Notes: generated by a model from the letters alone, not told the origin. 64,000 nucleotides of DNA from Corynebacterium wankanglinii (GCA_014490595.1 CP061031.1:1674001-1738000), one strand, 5' to 3'. Shown: positions 47,613 to 55,943, counted from the first letter of the stretch. Numbers and translations are program-made.

Positions 47613-49004
47613 CTAGTCTGCGGGCCAGGCGAAATTGACCTCGCGGGCCGCCGGATCCGCCCGCACGAGGGAGAACTTTGTCTCCGCGCCTTCCTCGGGT
47701 GCACCGGAGGACGGTGCCAGCACTGGCGGGTCCACGATGAACACCCGCGCGGCGTTCTCGCCCGTTTTCAGGGTCACGCCGTCGAAGTTATGACCCACCC
47801 ACGGTGCAAGCACCGTGGCTTCGGTCAGGTGCAGGCACGCTTTTTCCACGGTGTTGGCCAGCTGGGAGGACCGGCCCATGGTCTTGATCACCCGGGACGC
47901 GTCGCGCATCACCCACTCCGGCACCTCCGTGCCGGCGCAGATGGCCAGGCACACTTCGGTGGCGTAGCGGTCGATCAACCGCCGAAGCGGTGCGGTGACG
48001 TGGGAGTAGTACCCGCCGATGCCGGCGTGGACCTCGGGCTCACCCGCCGACAAGTCCACGTACCCGGACCCGCGCAGGAGTTTCTGCGCCTCGCGCATGA
48101 CGGCCATGCCACGCGGGGTGTCGGCGTCCACGCCGGCGAGAAACTCTCCGATGTCCCCGGCGACCTCTTCGGCAGGGTAGCCGAGATTACCGGCTTCTCT
48201 GCGGAAGTCCGTCTCCCCGCCAGCATCCGCCGGGCCCAGGGTACGCAGGAAACCCACGCCCGCGTCCACCATCATCCGGCCCGCCACCATGCCGGTGAGC
48301 AGGGAGATTTCGGAGTTGTAGTCCATCACCGGGTGACGGGGCTCGATTACCAGCTCAAATGTGTCGCCGTCGCCGACCACCCGCACTGACGGCAGGCGCA
48401 GGTTGATCGCGTGCCTGCGAAGCGAGGACTGCTGGCGCAACTTGCCCACCTCCTCCAGCAAAGCCACAGAGGGGTGCACCGTGCCCGCCTGCATGTCCGC
48501 GTGCACGCCCTCGTAATCCAAGCGAGCTACCGAGCGCACCAGCGCGCGCTCCACGTGCGCGGACTCCACCTCGCCGCCGTCGTCTAACTCGAACGTCCAC
48601 AGCACCGCGGGCCTGTCCACGTCCGGCAGCAGCGAGGCCGAACCCTCCGACAGTTCTTCCGGGTGGAGGCGCGCCGGCTCGTCGGGAAGGTAGATCGTCT
48701 GGCCCCGCTCCAGGGACTCTTCCGCCACTGCCGAGTCCGGGTCCACGAACGCGGCCACATCGGCGATGGCGTAGCGCACCACAAACCCGCCCCCGCGCCG
48801 TTCGATGTGCACGGCTTGGTCCAGGTCCATCGATCCGGCGGGGTCGATGGTGACGAGGGGGACGGAACGGGCGTCGATACGCACGCGCGCAAAGCGGTCT
48901 TCAAGCTGCGACGCCTCGGCATGCAACGACGGCGCGAACCCGGTGCGCACGTCGAATTCCCGCGCGATCGGCCGGAAGTTGAGGGGCGCGGCGTAGAGCT
49001 TCAT
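47613..49004 (-). CDS. RNB domain (RNase II/R-like) ribonuclease
   Basis: This 463-residue protein is mostly one RNB catalytic domain (~50-400). The metal-binding aspartates are in DPAGSMDLDQAVHI, and the family sequences YLPDEPARLHPEELSEGSASLLP and YYSHVTAPLRRLIDRYATE are present. It lacks the cold-shock and S1 domains of full RNase II/R, as is usual for the short actinobacterial form. It degrades RNA from the 3' end. The ATG at 49004 begins KLYAAPLNF, the family start. It lies directly downstream of rnpB. Confidence 0.87.
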   Translation of the reverse strand: MKLYAAPLNFRPIAREFDVRTGFAPSLHAEASQLEDRFARVRIDARSVPLVTIDPAGSMDLDQAVHIERRGGGFVVRYAIADVAAFVDPDSAVAEESLERGQTIYLPDEPARLHPEELSEGSASLLPDVDRPAVLWTFELDDGGEVESAHVERALVRSVARLDYEGVHADMQAGTVHPSVALLEEVGKLRQQSSLRRHAINLRLPSVRVVGDGDTFELVIEPRHPVMDYNSEISLLTGMVAGRMMVDAGVGFLRTLGPADAGGETDFRREAGNLGYPAEEVAGDIGEFLAGVDADTPRGMAVMREAQKLLRGSGYVDLSAGEPEVHAGIGGYYSHVTAPLRRLIDRYATEVCLAICAGTEVPEWVMRDASRVIKTMGRSSQLANTVEKACLHLTEATVLAPWVGHNFDGVTLKTGENAARVFIVDPPVLAPSSGAPEEGAETKFSLVRADPAAREVNFAWPAD

Positions 49005-49030
49005 AAGCAGCCATCGTGCCACGAAAAGGG

Positions 49031-49425
49031 CGAATGAGTCGGCCTGTGAGCCGGATTCTGTTCCCCTTGCGGGGCGGCGACCATCCATCTGGGCCACCCA
49101 TTGCTGGGCGCCTCAAGCAGCTACCTTCGGACTGGGCGGGCAGCCTGCGTCCGACGACCCCTGCGCGTGCGCAGAGATTCTTGCCTTGCTCCCGGTGGGG
49201 TTTACCTGGCCACCTGCGTCACCGCAGATGCCGGTGCGCTCTTACCGCACCCTTTCACCCTGACCTCGTTGCCGAGGCGGTCTACTTTCTGTTGCACTTT
49301 CCCGCGGATCGCTCCGGGTTGCTGTTAGCAACCACCGTGCCCTGTGGAGTCCGGACTTTCCTCGACCTGCGCCTTCCCGCTTCGCGGTGGTTCGCAGCGC
49401 CGCGGCCGCCCGGCCGGCTCATTCG
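49031..49425 (-). ncRNA. rnpB: RNase P RNA, bacterial type A
   Basis: The minus strand holds the universal core: GAGGAAAGTCCGGACTCC, ACAGGGC, CACAGAAA-like AACAGAAAG, GGGTGAAA, GTAAGAGCGCACC, AGGTAAACCCC, CAGATGGATGGTC and ACAGAATCCGGC. The ends are set by helix P1: CGAATGAG at the 5' end (49425-49418) pairs with CTCATTCG at the 3' end (49038-49031). The length of 395 fits actinobacterial RNase P RNAs. This RNA is the catalytic part of the tRNA 5'-processing enzyme. Confidence 0.95.
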
Positions 49426-49433
49426 CGTGTGTG

Positions 49434-49463
49434 AGCTTACGCTTCTTGCTTCTCGACGTTCAA
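49434..49463 (-). promoter_or_regulatory. rnpB promoter
   Basis: On the minus strand TTGAAC (49463-49458) and TAAGCT (49439-49434) are 18 bases apart, and the RNA 5' end predicted from helix P1 lies 8 bases after the -10 box. Confidence 0.6.
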
Positions 49464-49552
49464 CCTCCGGCCCACCTCCCCGCGCTGCGCTTCCGCCTCC
49501 CCGCGCCGCCGTCACGTTCCTTTTCGCGCCCCAATCGCCGGATTCAGCTACC

Positions 49553-49610
49553 AGGATCCAGCTAACAGCCGATTTTAGGCCTGATAGCTGGGTCTTAGTA
49601 GCTGGATCCT
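49553..49610. repeat. inverted repeat between rnhA-type gene and rnpB
   Basis: AGGATCCAGCTA (49553-49564) and TAGCTGGATCCT (49599-49610) are perfect 12-bp inverted copies with a 34-base loop. The core AGCTA/TAGCT is repeated further at 49546 and 49585. It lies 27 bases past the RNase H gene. It lacks a T tail, so it is not a classic terminator. Confidence 0.6.
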
Positions 49611-49636
49611 CGTGCTCGCGGCAGGCCCGCGACGCC

Positions 49637-50776
49637 CTACCTGTGATGGGCGACGTCGTTGACGCAGCGGACCACGCCGTAGTCACCGTAAAAATCCACC
49701 ACGGAGATGCTGGCCAGGTCCAGAAACAGGTGCTTGAACATGTCCGCGTTTGCCCCGAGGCCCTGTCGGATAAACGACTTCACCGGCGTCATGTGCGTGA
49801 CCACCAGCACCGTCTGGCCCTCGTAGCGTTCCTGCAGCTTCAGGCGGGTCCGAGACACGCGGCGGTGCAGCGCGGTCAGTGACTCCCCGCCGGGGGGCGC
49901 GTTGTTCGGCGAGGCCTGCCACTCCTCAAACGCCGCCGCATCCTCGGTTACCGCCTCGTCGCGGGTAAGCCCCTCAAAGTCGCCGAACGCCATCTCGCGC
50001 AGGCCTTCCTCGGTCGCGATGTCCAGGCCGAGGGCACCAGCCGCGATGCGGGCGGTGCCCTGCGCGCGGGCCTGCGGGGAGGCGACGATAGCGTCGATCC
50101 GCCCGAATTTGCGCAGCGCCTCGGTGGCCCGGCGCGCCTGGTCGCGGCCGGTGTCGGTCAGCTCCGGCTCGGACGTGCCGGAGAAGCGCTGCTCCGCCGA
50201 GTGCTGTGTCTGCCCGTGGCGCAGCAGGATGAACCTGGTGCGCGGCGCGTCGGTGCCGGACCAGTGCGCGGGGCTCGCGGTTTCGTGCTTGGGCTTCTGG
50301 GCGCCCTCCGGTTCCCCCTGCTTCTCCCCCACCCACACGCCGGTGCCTTTGACTATGCCGGGTTTGTCGCCGCGGGCTGCGGCGTCCATGGCCACGTTGG
50401 ACAGCTCGTCGGCCTTTTTGTTCTTCGCGCGCGGGACCCAGGTGTAGGTGACCTTCTCAAACGACGAGGCGAGGTCGCGGGCCTCGCGGGCCAGCTTCTG
50501 CATGTCGGGGTGCTTGATTTTCCAGCGGCCGGTCATCTGCTCGACCACCAGCTTGGAGTCCATGAACACGTCCACGCGGGTCGCGCCAACCTGCTGGCAG
50601 GCCTCCAGGCCGCGGACCAGTCCGTAGTACTCGGCGACGTTATTGGTGGACTTTTTGCCCACCACGTAGGCGATTTCGGCCAGGGTTTCGCCGTCCGCGT
50701 CGTAGACCACGGAGCCGGATCCGGCAACGCCCGGGTTGCCACGGGAGCCGCCGTCGCAATACATGGAAACGTGCAT
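49637..50776 (-). CDS. bifunctional RNase HI/acid phosphatase (CobC-like) fusion
   Basis: This 379-residue protein joins an N-terminal RNase HI domain (~1-135) and a C-terminal histidine phosphatase domain (~175-379). RNase H residues are in SMYCDGGSRGNPG, NVAEYYGLVRGLE and VDVFMDSKLVV, with AKNKKADELSN. The phosphatase has RFILLRHGQTQHS and VVTHMTPVKS. This matches the Rv2228c type, which degrades RNA in RNA-DNA hybrids and dephosphorylates alpha-ribazole phosphate. The phosphatase half could follow the CobT product at 13.7 kb. It runs with the zinc ribbon and Nif3 genes, 3 bases apart from the former. Confidence 0.92.
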   Translation of the reverse strand: MHVSMYCDGGSRGNPGVAGSGSVVYDADGETLAEIAYVVGKKSTNNVAEYYGLVRGLEACQQVGATRVDVFMDSKLVVEQMTGRWKIKHPDMQKLAREARDLASSFEKVTYTWVPRAKNKKADELSNVAMDAAARGDKPGIVKGTGVWVGEKQGEPEGAQKPKHETASPAHWSGTDAPRTRFILLRHGQTQHSAEQRFSGTSEPELTDTGRDQARRATEALRKFGRIDAIVASPQARAQGTARIAAGALGLDIATEEGLREMAFGDFEGLTRDEAVTEDAAAFEEWQASPNNAPPGGESLTALHRRVSRTRLKLQERYEGQTVLVVTHMTPVKSFIRQGLGANADMFKHLFLDLASISVVDFYGDYGVVRCVNDVAHHR

Positions 50777-50779
50777 GCG

Positions 50780-51460
50780 CTACTCCGCCGGTTTCACCCG
50801 CACGAGCAGGGTGCCGCAGTTCGGGCAGGCGGGCAGCTCGTCTTCCGGTTCCCCCAGCACCTCGGCGCGCTCGGCCGGCGGCAGCTGGATGAAGCAGCCG
50901 CCGCAGGCGCGGCCGTTGAATTTGGCGGCGCCGATGTCGTCGTAGGCGCGCAGCACGTCGGCGGGCAGCTTGGCGCGCAGCGACTCCGTGTCAACGGTTT
51001 CTTCCTCCGGCAGTGCGTCCACGGCGCGCCGGGCGGTTTCGACCTTGCGGTTGGCCTCGTCGACGCGGGCGGCGTGCACGTCGCGGTTGTTGCGCAGCGC
51101 CGCGATCTCGTTGTGGGCCTCTTTTAGCTCGCTGAGCAGGTCAGCGATGCGGGACTTCGCGGCGTAGCGGTCGTGCTCCAAGTCCTTGCGGCGCTCGGGG
51201 TCGGTTTCGGCGGTGAGCTGGCGCTTGTCGTCCAGCTCGCGCTTCTTCAGCTTCCGCTCGTCTTCCTGGATGCGCAGGATCTCCAGCTCCATGTCGTCCA
51301 CCGCGAGCTGGGCTGCGGCGGAGGCGTCGGTGAGGCGCTGGCGTTCGTCGATAAGCTTCTGAAGCTCCTGCTCCTCGGGGCGCACGCGCGGCTTCGAAGA
51401 CGCGGCGTCTGCCTGCGCGAGCTGCAGGAGGACGGGCTGCAGGTCTTTGGAAAGGTGCAT
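50780..51460 (-). CDS. coiled-coil zinc ribbon protein
   Basis: This 226-residue protein has a long antiparallel coiled coil (~5-160) and a C4 zinc ribbon (CGGCF and CPNCG). It matches the conserved Rv2229c family, always next to the RNase H fusion and Nif3 genes. Its role is unknown; the fold suggests nucleic acid or protein scaffolding. Confidence 0.85.
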   Translation of the reverse strand: MHLSKDLQPVLLQLAQADAASSKPRVRPEEQELQKLIDERQRLTDASAAAQLAVDDMELEILRIQEDERKLKKRELDDKRQLTAETDPERRKDLEHDRYAAKSRIADLLSELKEAHNEIAALRNNRDVHAARVDEANRKVETARRAVDALPEEETVDTESLRAKLPADVLRAYDDIGAAKFNGRACGGCFIQLPPAERAEVLGEPEDELPACPNCGTLLVRVKPAE

Positions 51461-51470
51461 CGGTACTCCT

Positions 51471-52604
51471 TTACTGCGGGTGCGCGGAGATGGTCCACGG
51501 ATCCGTGCGGATGCACAGGATCTCGGTGTCCACGCCTAACGGAGCCACGATACTCTCCGCCTGCTCGGTCCACGGAAACTCGCTGGCCCAGTGCGCGGTG
51601 TCGATCACGGCCGGCCCCCCGGCGCGCAGGTGCTCGTCCACCGGGTGGTGGCGCAGGTCGGAGGTGACGTAGACGTCCACGCCGAGCTTTGCCACGTCGG
51701 CAAGGAAGCTGTCGCCAGCGCCGGAGGAGACCGCAACCTTGCGCACGACCTGCTCCGGGTCGCCGGCGGCGCGCACGCCCCACGCGGTTGCCGGCAGCGC
51801 GTTGGCCACCTGCTGGGTGAATTCGCGCAGCGTCATCGGCTCTTCCAGTTCGCCGATGCGGCCCAAGCCGGTCGCTGTTTCGAGGTCACGGGTGTCAGCC
51901 ACCTGCACCACGTCGAACGCGGGCTCTTCGTAGGGGTGGGCTTCCCGCAGCTTCTCGCCGATCCTCCGGCGGTCCCGCGCCTTCGCCACAAACTCGATCC
52001 GGATCTCGTCGCCCGTGTAGTGCGTGCCCACGGCCCCGTCGGTGGGGTTCGCGCCCTCGACGGGGGTGAACTCACCGGCACCTTCGAAGGAGAAGGCGCA
52101 CTCGCGGTAGTCCCCGATCTCCCCGGCACCGGCCCCAAACAGCGCCTTTTTCAGGTCCGCGGCGGCGCTCGGCGGCACGTGCACGCCCCAGCGCTCCAGA
52201 GCGTCTATGTGCACCGGCTTGATGGGGCGACCGGGTGTGATGCCGACGAGCTCCGCGAGCTTGTCCGAAACGCCCGGGCGGGCGGAGTCCGCGTTGGTGT
52301 GCGCGGCGAACAGCGCGCAGCCGCCGGCCAGCAGGGTGTGGATGACCTTGCCCTTCGGGGTGTTTGCGGCCACCGAGTGCACGCCGCGCAGCAGGAGCGG
52401 GTGGTGCACCACCAACAGTTGGGCCCCGGCGGCGACGGCGCGCTCAGCCACCTCCTGAGCGCAATCGAGCGCGAAGGCCACCTTGGTCACCTTCGCGTCC
52501 GGGTCGCCACAGATGAGCCCCACCTGGTCCCAGCTTTCCGCCAGCGCGGGCGGGTAGGCCGCCTCGAGCGCGTCCACAACTGTCTGCACTGTTACGTCTG
52601 TCAT
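51471..52604 (-). CDS. Nif3-like dinuclear metal protein
   Basis: This 377-residue protein has the Nif3/YqfO layout, two Nif3 halves around a PII-like insert. Metal-binding residues are visible in VHHPLLL, AAHTNADSA, and near the C-terminus VIDTAHWASE. It may have GTP cyclohydrolase I type 2-like activity, but the role is not established. The ATG at 52604 was chosen because a minus-strand TAGGCT (52617-52612) lies 7 bases upstream, and because DVTVQTVVDALEAAYPP is the family start. Confidence 0.88.
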   Translation of the reverse strand: MTDVTVQTVVDALEAAYPPALAESWDQVGLICGDPDAKVTKVAFALDCAQEVAERAVAAGAQLLVVHHPLLLRGVHSVAANTPKGKVIHTLLAGGCALFAAHTNADSARPGVSDKLAELVGITPGRPIKPVHIDALERWGVHVPPSAAADLKKALFGAGAGEIGDYRECAFSFEGAGEFTPVEGANPTDGAVGTHYTGDEIRIEFVAKARDRRRIGEKLREAHPYEEPAFDVVQVADTRDLETATGLGRIGELEEPMTLREFTQQVANALPATAWGVRAAGDPEQVVRKVAVSSGAGDSFLADVAKLGVDVYVTSDLRHHPVDEHLRAGGPAVIDTAHWASEFPWTEQAESIVAPLGVDTEILCIRTDPWTISAHPQ

Positions 52605-52640
52605 GGCAGCAAGCCTACAAATTTGGAACAGTGGGCAGGT

Positions 52641-53273
52641 GTGAACGCCACTTTGCTTTTCGACGTCGACGGCACCCTCATCGACTCCTACCCCGGCATC
52701 CGGCACGGATTCCTCATCGGCTTGGAAGCCATTCGGTGGGACAAACCCGACGAGGAATTCATCCGCCGCATCCCCGGCCCGCCCATGCCGGAGACGATGC
52801 GCTCGCTCGGCATGTCTGCCGCGCAGGTCGAAACCGCCATGCGCGCCTACTCGGACTACATGTCCGGGGAGGGCTGGCAGCGCTTCGAGGTCTACCCGGG
52901 AATGGCTGCCCTGGTGGAGCGGTTGGCCGGGGAGGGCTACCGCGTGTGCACGGCGACGTCGAAAAGCGAACGCTTCGCACGCGCGGCCTTAGAGCGTGCG
53001 GGGCTTTTGGAACACATCGATTTTCTGGGCGCGGCTTCCAACGACGGAAAGCGCGCGAAGAAGGTCGACGTGATCCGGCACGTGCTCGATCAAGCGAACC
53101 CCGAGCGCCCGCTGATGGTCGGCGACCGGCTGCACGACTTCGAGGGTGCGAAAGAATTCGGCATCCCGAGCGTGGCCATGACCTGGGGCTACGGCGCTGC
53201 CGAGGAGTGGGATTTGGCCGACTGGGTGGCGCGCGACGCCGACGAGCTGGAAAGGATCATCCGTGAGTTCTAA
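52641..53273 (+). CDS. HAD family hydrolase (phosphoglycolate phosphatase-like)
   Basis: This 210-residue protein has the HAD motifs: FDVDGTLIDS (nucleophile Asp and acid Asp), TATSKS, K at AKKVDVIRH and GDRLHDFEGA. The cap domain (~15-80) is of the phosphoglycolate phosphatase/5'-nucleotidase type. The substrate is unknown. The GTG at 52641 gives the family N-terminus NATLLFDVDG. Its end overlaps the following phosphatase gene by 11 bases. Confidence 0.85.
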   Translation: MNATLLFDVDGTLIDSYPGIRHGFLIGLEAIRWDKPDEEFIRRIPGPPMPETMRSLGMSAAQVETAMRAYSDYMSGEGWQRFEVYPGMAALVERLAGEGYRVCTATSKSERFARAALERAGLLEHIDFLGAASNDGKRAKKVDVIRHVLDQANPERPLMVGDRLHDFEGAKEFGIPSVAMTWGYGAAEEWDLADWVARDADELERIIREF

Positions 53274-53739
53274 ATTGCACATCGACTTTGTCTGCACCGG
53301 CAACATCTGCCGCTCCCCCATGGCGGAGGTGATCGTGCGCGAGAAATTGGCGCAGGCCGGTTTGGGGGATGCGGTGACGGTGACGTCGTCAGGCATTGGC
53401 GGCTGGCACGTCGGCCAAAAAGCGGACGAGCGGGCGCGCGCCGAACTGGCAGCCCACGGCTACGACGGCGAGGCGCACCGCGCCCAACAATTCGGCTTCG
53501 AGCAGGAGCAAGCCGACCTGATTGTCGCGCTGGACACCAACCACGTCTCCGAGCTGGTCGCCCGCGGCGTGGACGAGGACAAGGTGCGCCTCATCCGTTC
53601 GTTCGACCCCGCCTCCCCGGACGGCGCCGGCGTGGCGGACCCCTACTACGGCGGGCCGGAGGGCTTTGCGGTGGTGCGCGAACAGATCGAGTCTGCAGTT
53701 GACGGCATTATTACCTGGTTGCGCGAGCGACTAGACTGA
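53263..53739 (+). CDS. low-molecular-weight protein tyrosine phosphatase
   Basis: This 158-residue protein has the P-loop C11-TGNIC-R17-S near its N-terminus and the acid loop DPYYGG. The family dephosphorylates phosphotyrosine; in Actinobacteria such enzymes act in signalling and cell-wall polymer control. The GTG start lies inside the end of the HAD gene, so the pair is co-translated. SURF1 follows 6 bases after. Confidence 0.93.
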   Translation: MSSKLHIDFVCTGNICRSPMAEVIVREKLAQAGLGDAVTVTSSGIGGWHVGQKADERARAELAAHGYDGEAHRAQQFGFEQEQADLIVALDTNHVSELVARGVDEDKVRLIRSFDPASPDGAGVADPYYGGPEGFAVVREQIESAVDGIITWLRERLD

Positions 53740-53745
53740 CCCGGC

Positions 53746-54651
53746 GTGAGCGCCAACAGTCAATCGTCGAAACCGTGGTGGCGGCAGATGCTTACCCCCG
53801 GCTGGGTCATCGCGGCGCTTTTAATCGGGGTGTTCTCCTACTACGCATTCACGTTCCTGGCTCCGTGGCAGCTGGGCAAAAACGAGGCGCTAGTAGAGCG
53901 CAACGAGCACATCTCCGCCGCCTTCGAGCACGACCCAGAGCCGCTGTCGTCGCGCTTGGGTCCGGACGGGTCCTTGGGCGACGGCGCCGAGTGGTCCCGC
54001 GTTGTCGCTACCGGGCGGTATACGGGCCCGGACGTGCTGCTGCGCCTGCGCCCCGTCGACGGCACCCCGGCCTTCCAAGTGCTCACCCCGTTCACGCTCG
54101 ACGACGGCCACGCGATCCTCGTCCACCGCGGCTGGGTCAAGGCGCAGGACTCCACCCAGGTACCAGACATCGCGCCCGCACCCACCGGCGACGTCACCAT
54201 CACCGGCATGCTTCGCGCCGACGAAGGAGTGCACCCCAACGCCCCCATGCACGAGCAGGGCTACGACATGGTCTACTCCATCAGCCCCACCCAAGTTGGC
54301 GACCTCGTGGGGCAGAGCCTGGCCTCGCCGTACCTCCAGCTGCTCAGCGACCAACCCGGCGTGCTCAACCCCATCCCGCTGCCGCAGCTGGAAACCGGCA
54401 ACCACCTCTCCTACGGGCTGCAGTGGATCCTCTTCGGCATCGCCGCGCCCGCCGGCCTGATCTACTTCCTGTACTCCGACTCGCGGGAGCGCCGCCGCTT
54501 CGAGGCCGAGCAGGAGCAACTGCTTGACGACGCCACCTCCGGCGCCCCCGGACCCGACCCCAACCCGGCCCCCTCCCGGGCCCGCCAACGCTACGGATCT
54601 TCCCGGGCCAACCCGTGGGCCAAGGCCTACGATAAGGAAGAAGAACGTTAG
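53746..54651 (+). CDS. SURF1 family cytochrome oxidase assembly protein
   Basis: This 301-residue protein has the SURF1 fold: an N-terminal helix (~19-40) ending in PWQLGKNEA, a periplasmic domain with GRYTGPDVLLRLRPVDGTPAFQVLTPF and HRGWVKAQD, and a C-terminal helix (~221-243) after NHLSYGLQWILF. SURF1 helps insert heme a into the aa3 oxidase, whose CtaC, CtaE and CtaF are encoded at 6.5-9.1 kb. The tail is Pro/Ser-rich and hydrophilic. Confidence 0.92.
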   Translation: MSANSQSSKPWWRQMLTPGWVIAALLIGVFSYYAFTFLAPWQLGKNEALVERNEHISAAFEHDPEPLSSRLGPDGSLGDGAEWSRVVATGRYTGPDVLLRLRPVDGTPAFQVLTPFTLDDGHAILVHRGWVKAQDSTQVPDIAPAPTGDVTITGMLRADEGVHPNAPMHEQGYDMVYSISPTQVGDLVGQSLASPYLQLLSDQPGVLNPIPLPQLETGNHLSYGLQWILFGIAAPAGLIYFLYSDSRERRRFEAEQEQLLDDATSGAPGPDPNPAPSRARQRYGSSRANPWAKAYDKEEER

Positions 54652-54678
54652 CTTTTCCTTGCCCGAAGGGGACTGATC

Positions 54679-55089
54679 ATGCCCATTGACCTCGAGCAGC
54701 TCCACTCCGCCCTTCATGTGTTGCGGGCCGCGGGCGTGGAGCTCGCGGACGGCATCGAAGCCGAGGACGTGGAAGACGCCGCCGCCGACCACGCCGTGCT
54801 GTTCACCGACCGGCCATTTGCGGTGCTAGCCCAGGTAGCCGAGGCGGACGAGAACGCCCTGTTTTCCCCAGCCCGCCCCAGTGCTTTGGCCACTCGCGCT
54901 GCCCGCGCTTGCGACGCCGCCGGTGTGGAGCTCTGGGACCTCGCTGTCGTCCCAGATTCCAAAGGGTCGGCGGCCGGGTCGGCCAGGGTGCGGTTCTCGC
55001 AGTGGGATGTCGCCGACGTGGAGTTCAACGGGCCCTCCCCCTGTTTCGAGCTGGGCATCCTCGCCGCCATCGAGGCCCGGGCGCTGTAG
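54679..55089 (+). CDS. conserved hypothetical protein, 136 residues
   Basis: A small soluble protein, MPIDLEQLHSALHVLRAAG, with AVLFTDRPFAVLAQVAEADE and a C-terminal WDVADVEFNGPSPCFELG. I recognise no family. AAGGGGA lies upstream of the ATG. It is probably the last gene of the run starting at 52641. Confidence 0.7.
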   Translation: MPIDLEQLHSALHVLRAAGVELADGIEAEDVEDAAADHAVLFTDRPFAVLAQVAEADENALFSPARPSALATRAARACDAAGVELWDLAVVPDSKGSAAGSARVRFSQWDVADVEFNGPSPCFELGILAAIEARAL

Positions 55090-55117
55090 GCCCGCCACAC
55101 AGCCCCGCCACAGGCTA

Positions 55118-55206
55118 GATGCTTACCCCTAAACGCTTACTTCTCGACGAACCTCCGGTCGCGCCCGCCACCGCACTCGAGAAGTAAGCATCCTGGGGTA
55201 AGCATC
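55118..55206. repeat. nested perfect inverted repeat upstream of tRNA-Val
   Basis: An outer pair, GATGCTTACCCC (55118-55129) and GGGGTAAGCATC (55195-55206), and an inner pair, GCTTACTTCTCGA (55135-55147) and TCGAGAAGTAAGC (55177-55189), are both perfect. The spacers between the outer and inner arms are 5 bases on each side, and the loop is 29 bases. Each arm holds a GCTTAC core twice. The element lies 29 bases after a hypothetical gene and 82 before the tRNA. Confidence 0.8.
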
Positions 55207-55270
55207 TTCGGCCGGGATGGGCTGACCTACCCGGCCCAACAGCAGTTTTCGTTTCCCGTAAGGGCTCTGC

Positions 55271-55276
55271 TACTCT
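55271..55276 (+). promoter_or_regulatory. -10 box of tRNA-Val
   Basis: TACTCT lies 11 bases before the mature tRNA 5' end. The -35 region is weak (TTTCGT near 55247). Confidence 0.45.
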
Positions 55277-55287
55277 GCTTGCTACGC

Positions 55288-55363
55288 GCGCCGTTAGCTC
55301 AGCTGGAAGAGCAACTGGTTTACACCCAGTAGGTCGGCGGTTCGAGCCCGTCATGGCGCACCA
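55288..55363 (+). tRNA. tRNA-Val (anticodon TAC)
   Basis: Acceptor stem GCGCCGT (55288-55294) pairs with ATGGCGC (55353-55359). D arm GCTC/GAGC, anticodon stem ACTGG/CCAGT with loop TTTACAC (anticodon TAC at 55321-55323), T arm GGCGG/CCGTC with TTCGAGC are all in place. Discriminator A and an encoded CCA end the gene at 55363. Confidence 0.97.
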
Positions 55364-55445
55364 CATCAATGGTCCCGATCCGGCAACTCCGGAACGGGAC
55401 CATTCGCGTTGCTGCCTGGCCCAGCGGCGGGAGCGAAATCCCTGG

Positions 55446-55850
55446 TCATCGGTTACGGGGGGTGAGGCAGGATCCCTGCCAGGAGCCGAACCGGTCGGCC
55501 TTGGTCTGGGTAAAGCCAGCCAGCTGGGCGGATTCGGCGATCTCGCTGGGCGGGACCACCCCAGCGGACCCGGCCCCGGGCGTCATCAGCCAGATTCGAC
55601 CGCCGGGGCCGAGACCACGGGCGACGTCTACCAGGTCGTCCACGAGATCCCCGTCGCCGTCGCGGAACCAGAGGAGGATGGTGTCGCAGGGATCCTCGGC
55701 GTCTTCGTCGAGAAGTTCGGCACCAATGGCATCCTCGATGGCTTCTGAGATGGCGGAATCCGCGTCATCGTCCCAGCCGATCTCTTGCACCACATCGCCT
55801 GGGTTTACCCCGAGGCGTGAGGCGAAGGTGTCCACTCCTGTGGCACTCAA
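55446..55850 (-). CDS. DUF3052 family protein
   Basis: This acidic 134-residue protein has SRLGVNPGDVVQEIGWDDDAD and DTILLWFRDGDGDLVDDLVDVARGLGP (shown as its ends, DTILLWFRDGDGD and VDVARGLGP), the DUF3052 pattern. It is found beside aceE across Actinobacteria, but its role is unknown. The start appears to be a TTG at 55850 with GGAGG 10 bases upstream, since the nearby ATG is out of frame and ends at once. Confidence 0.85.
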   Translation of the reverse strand: MSATGVDTFASRLGVNPGDVVQEIGWDDDADSAISEAIEDAIGAELLDEDAEDPCDTILLWFRDGDGDLVDDLVDVARGLGPGGRIWLMTPGAGSAGVVPPSEIAESAQLAGFTQTKADRFGSWQGSCLTPRNR

Positions 55851-55927
55851 GTTTCCGTGTCCTCCATGAATCTAGGTTGGTTCTGGGCGACAGCTTAACG
55901 TCGAGAAGCAAAGAATGCGCGAAAACT

Positions 55928-55943
55928 CGTGATTAGTCTCACC
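55928..55943. promoter_or_regulatory. candidate GlxR (CRP-type) site upstream of aceE
   Basis: CGTGATTAGTCTCACC has the form GTGA-N6-TCAC, matching the GlxR consensus TGTGA-N6-TCACA at 8 of 10 defined positions. It lies about 47 bases before a possible aceE -10 box, TATCCT (55983-55988), within the divergent DUF3052-aceE region. Confidence 0.45.

Noticed and set aside
49446..49460. A 15-base word (TTGCTTCTCGACGTT) repeated inverted at 55897-55911
   Set aside because: Matches of this length are expected by chance a few times in 64 kb, and the flanks do not align.
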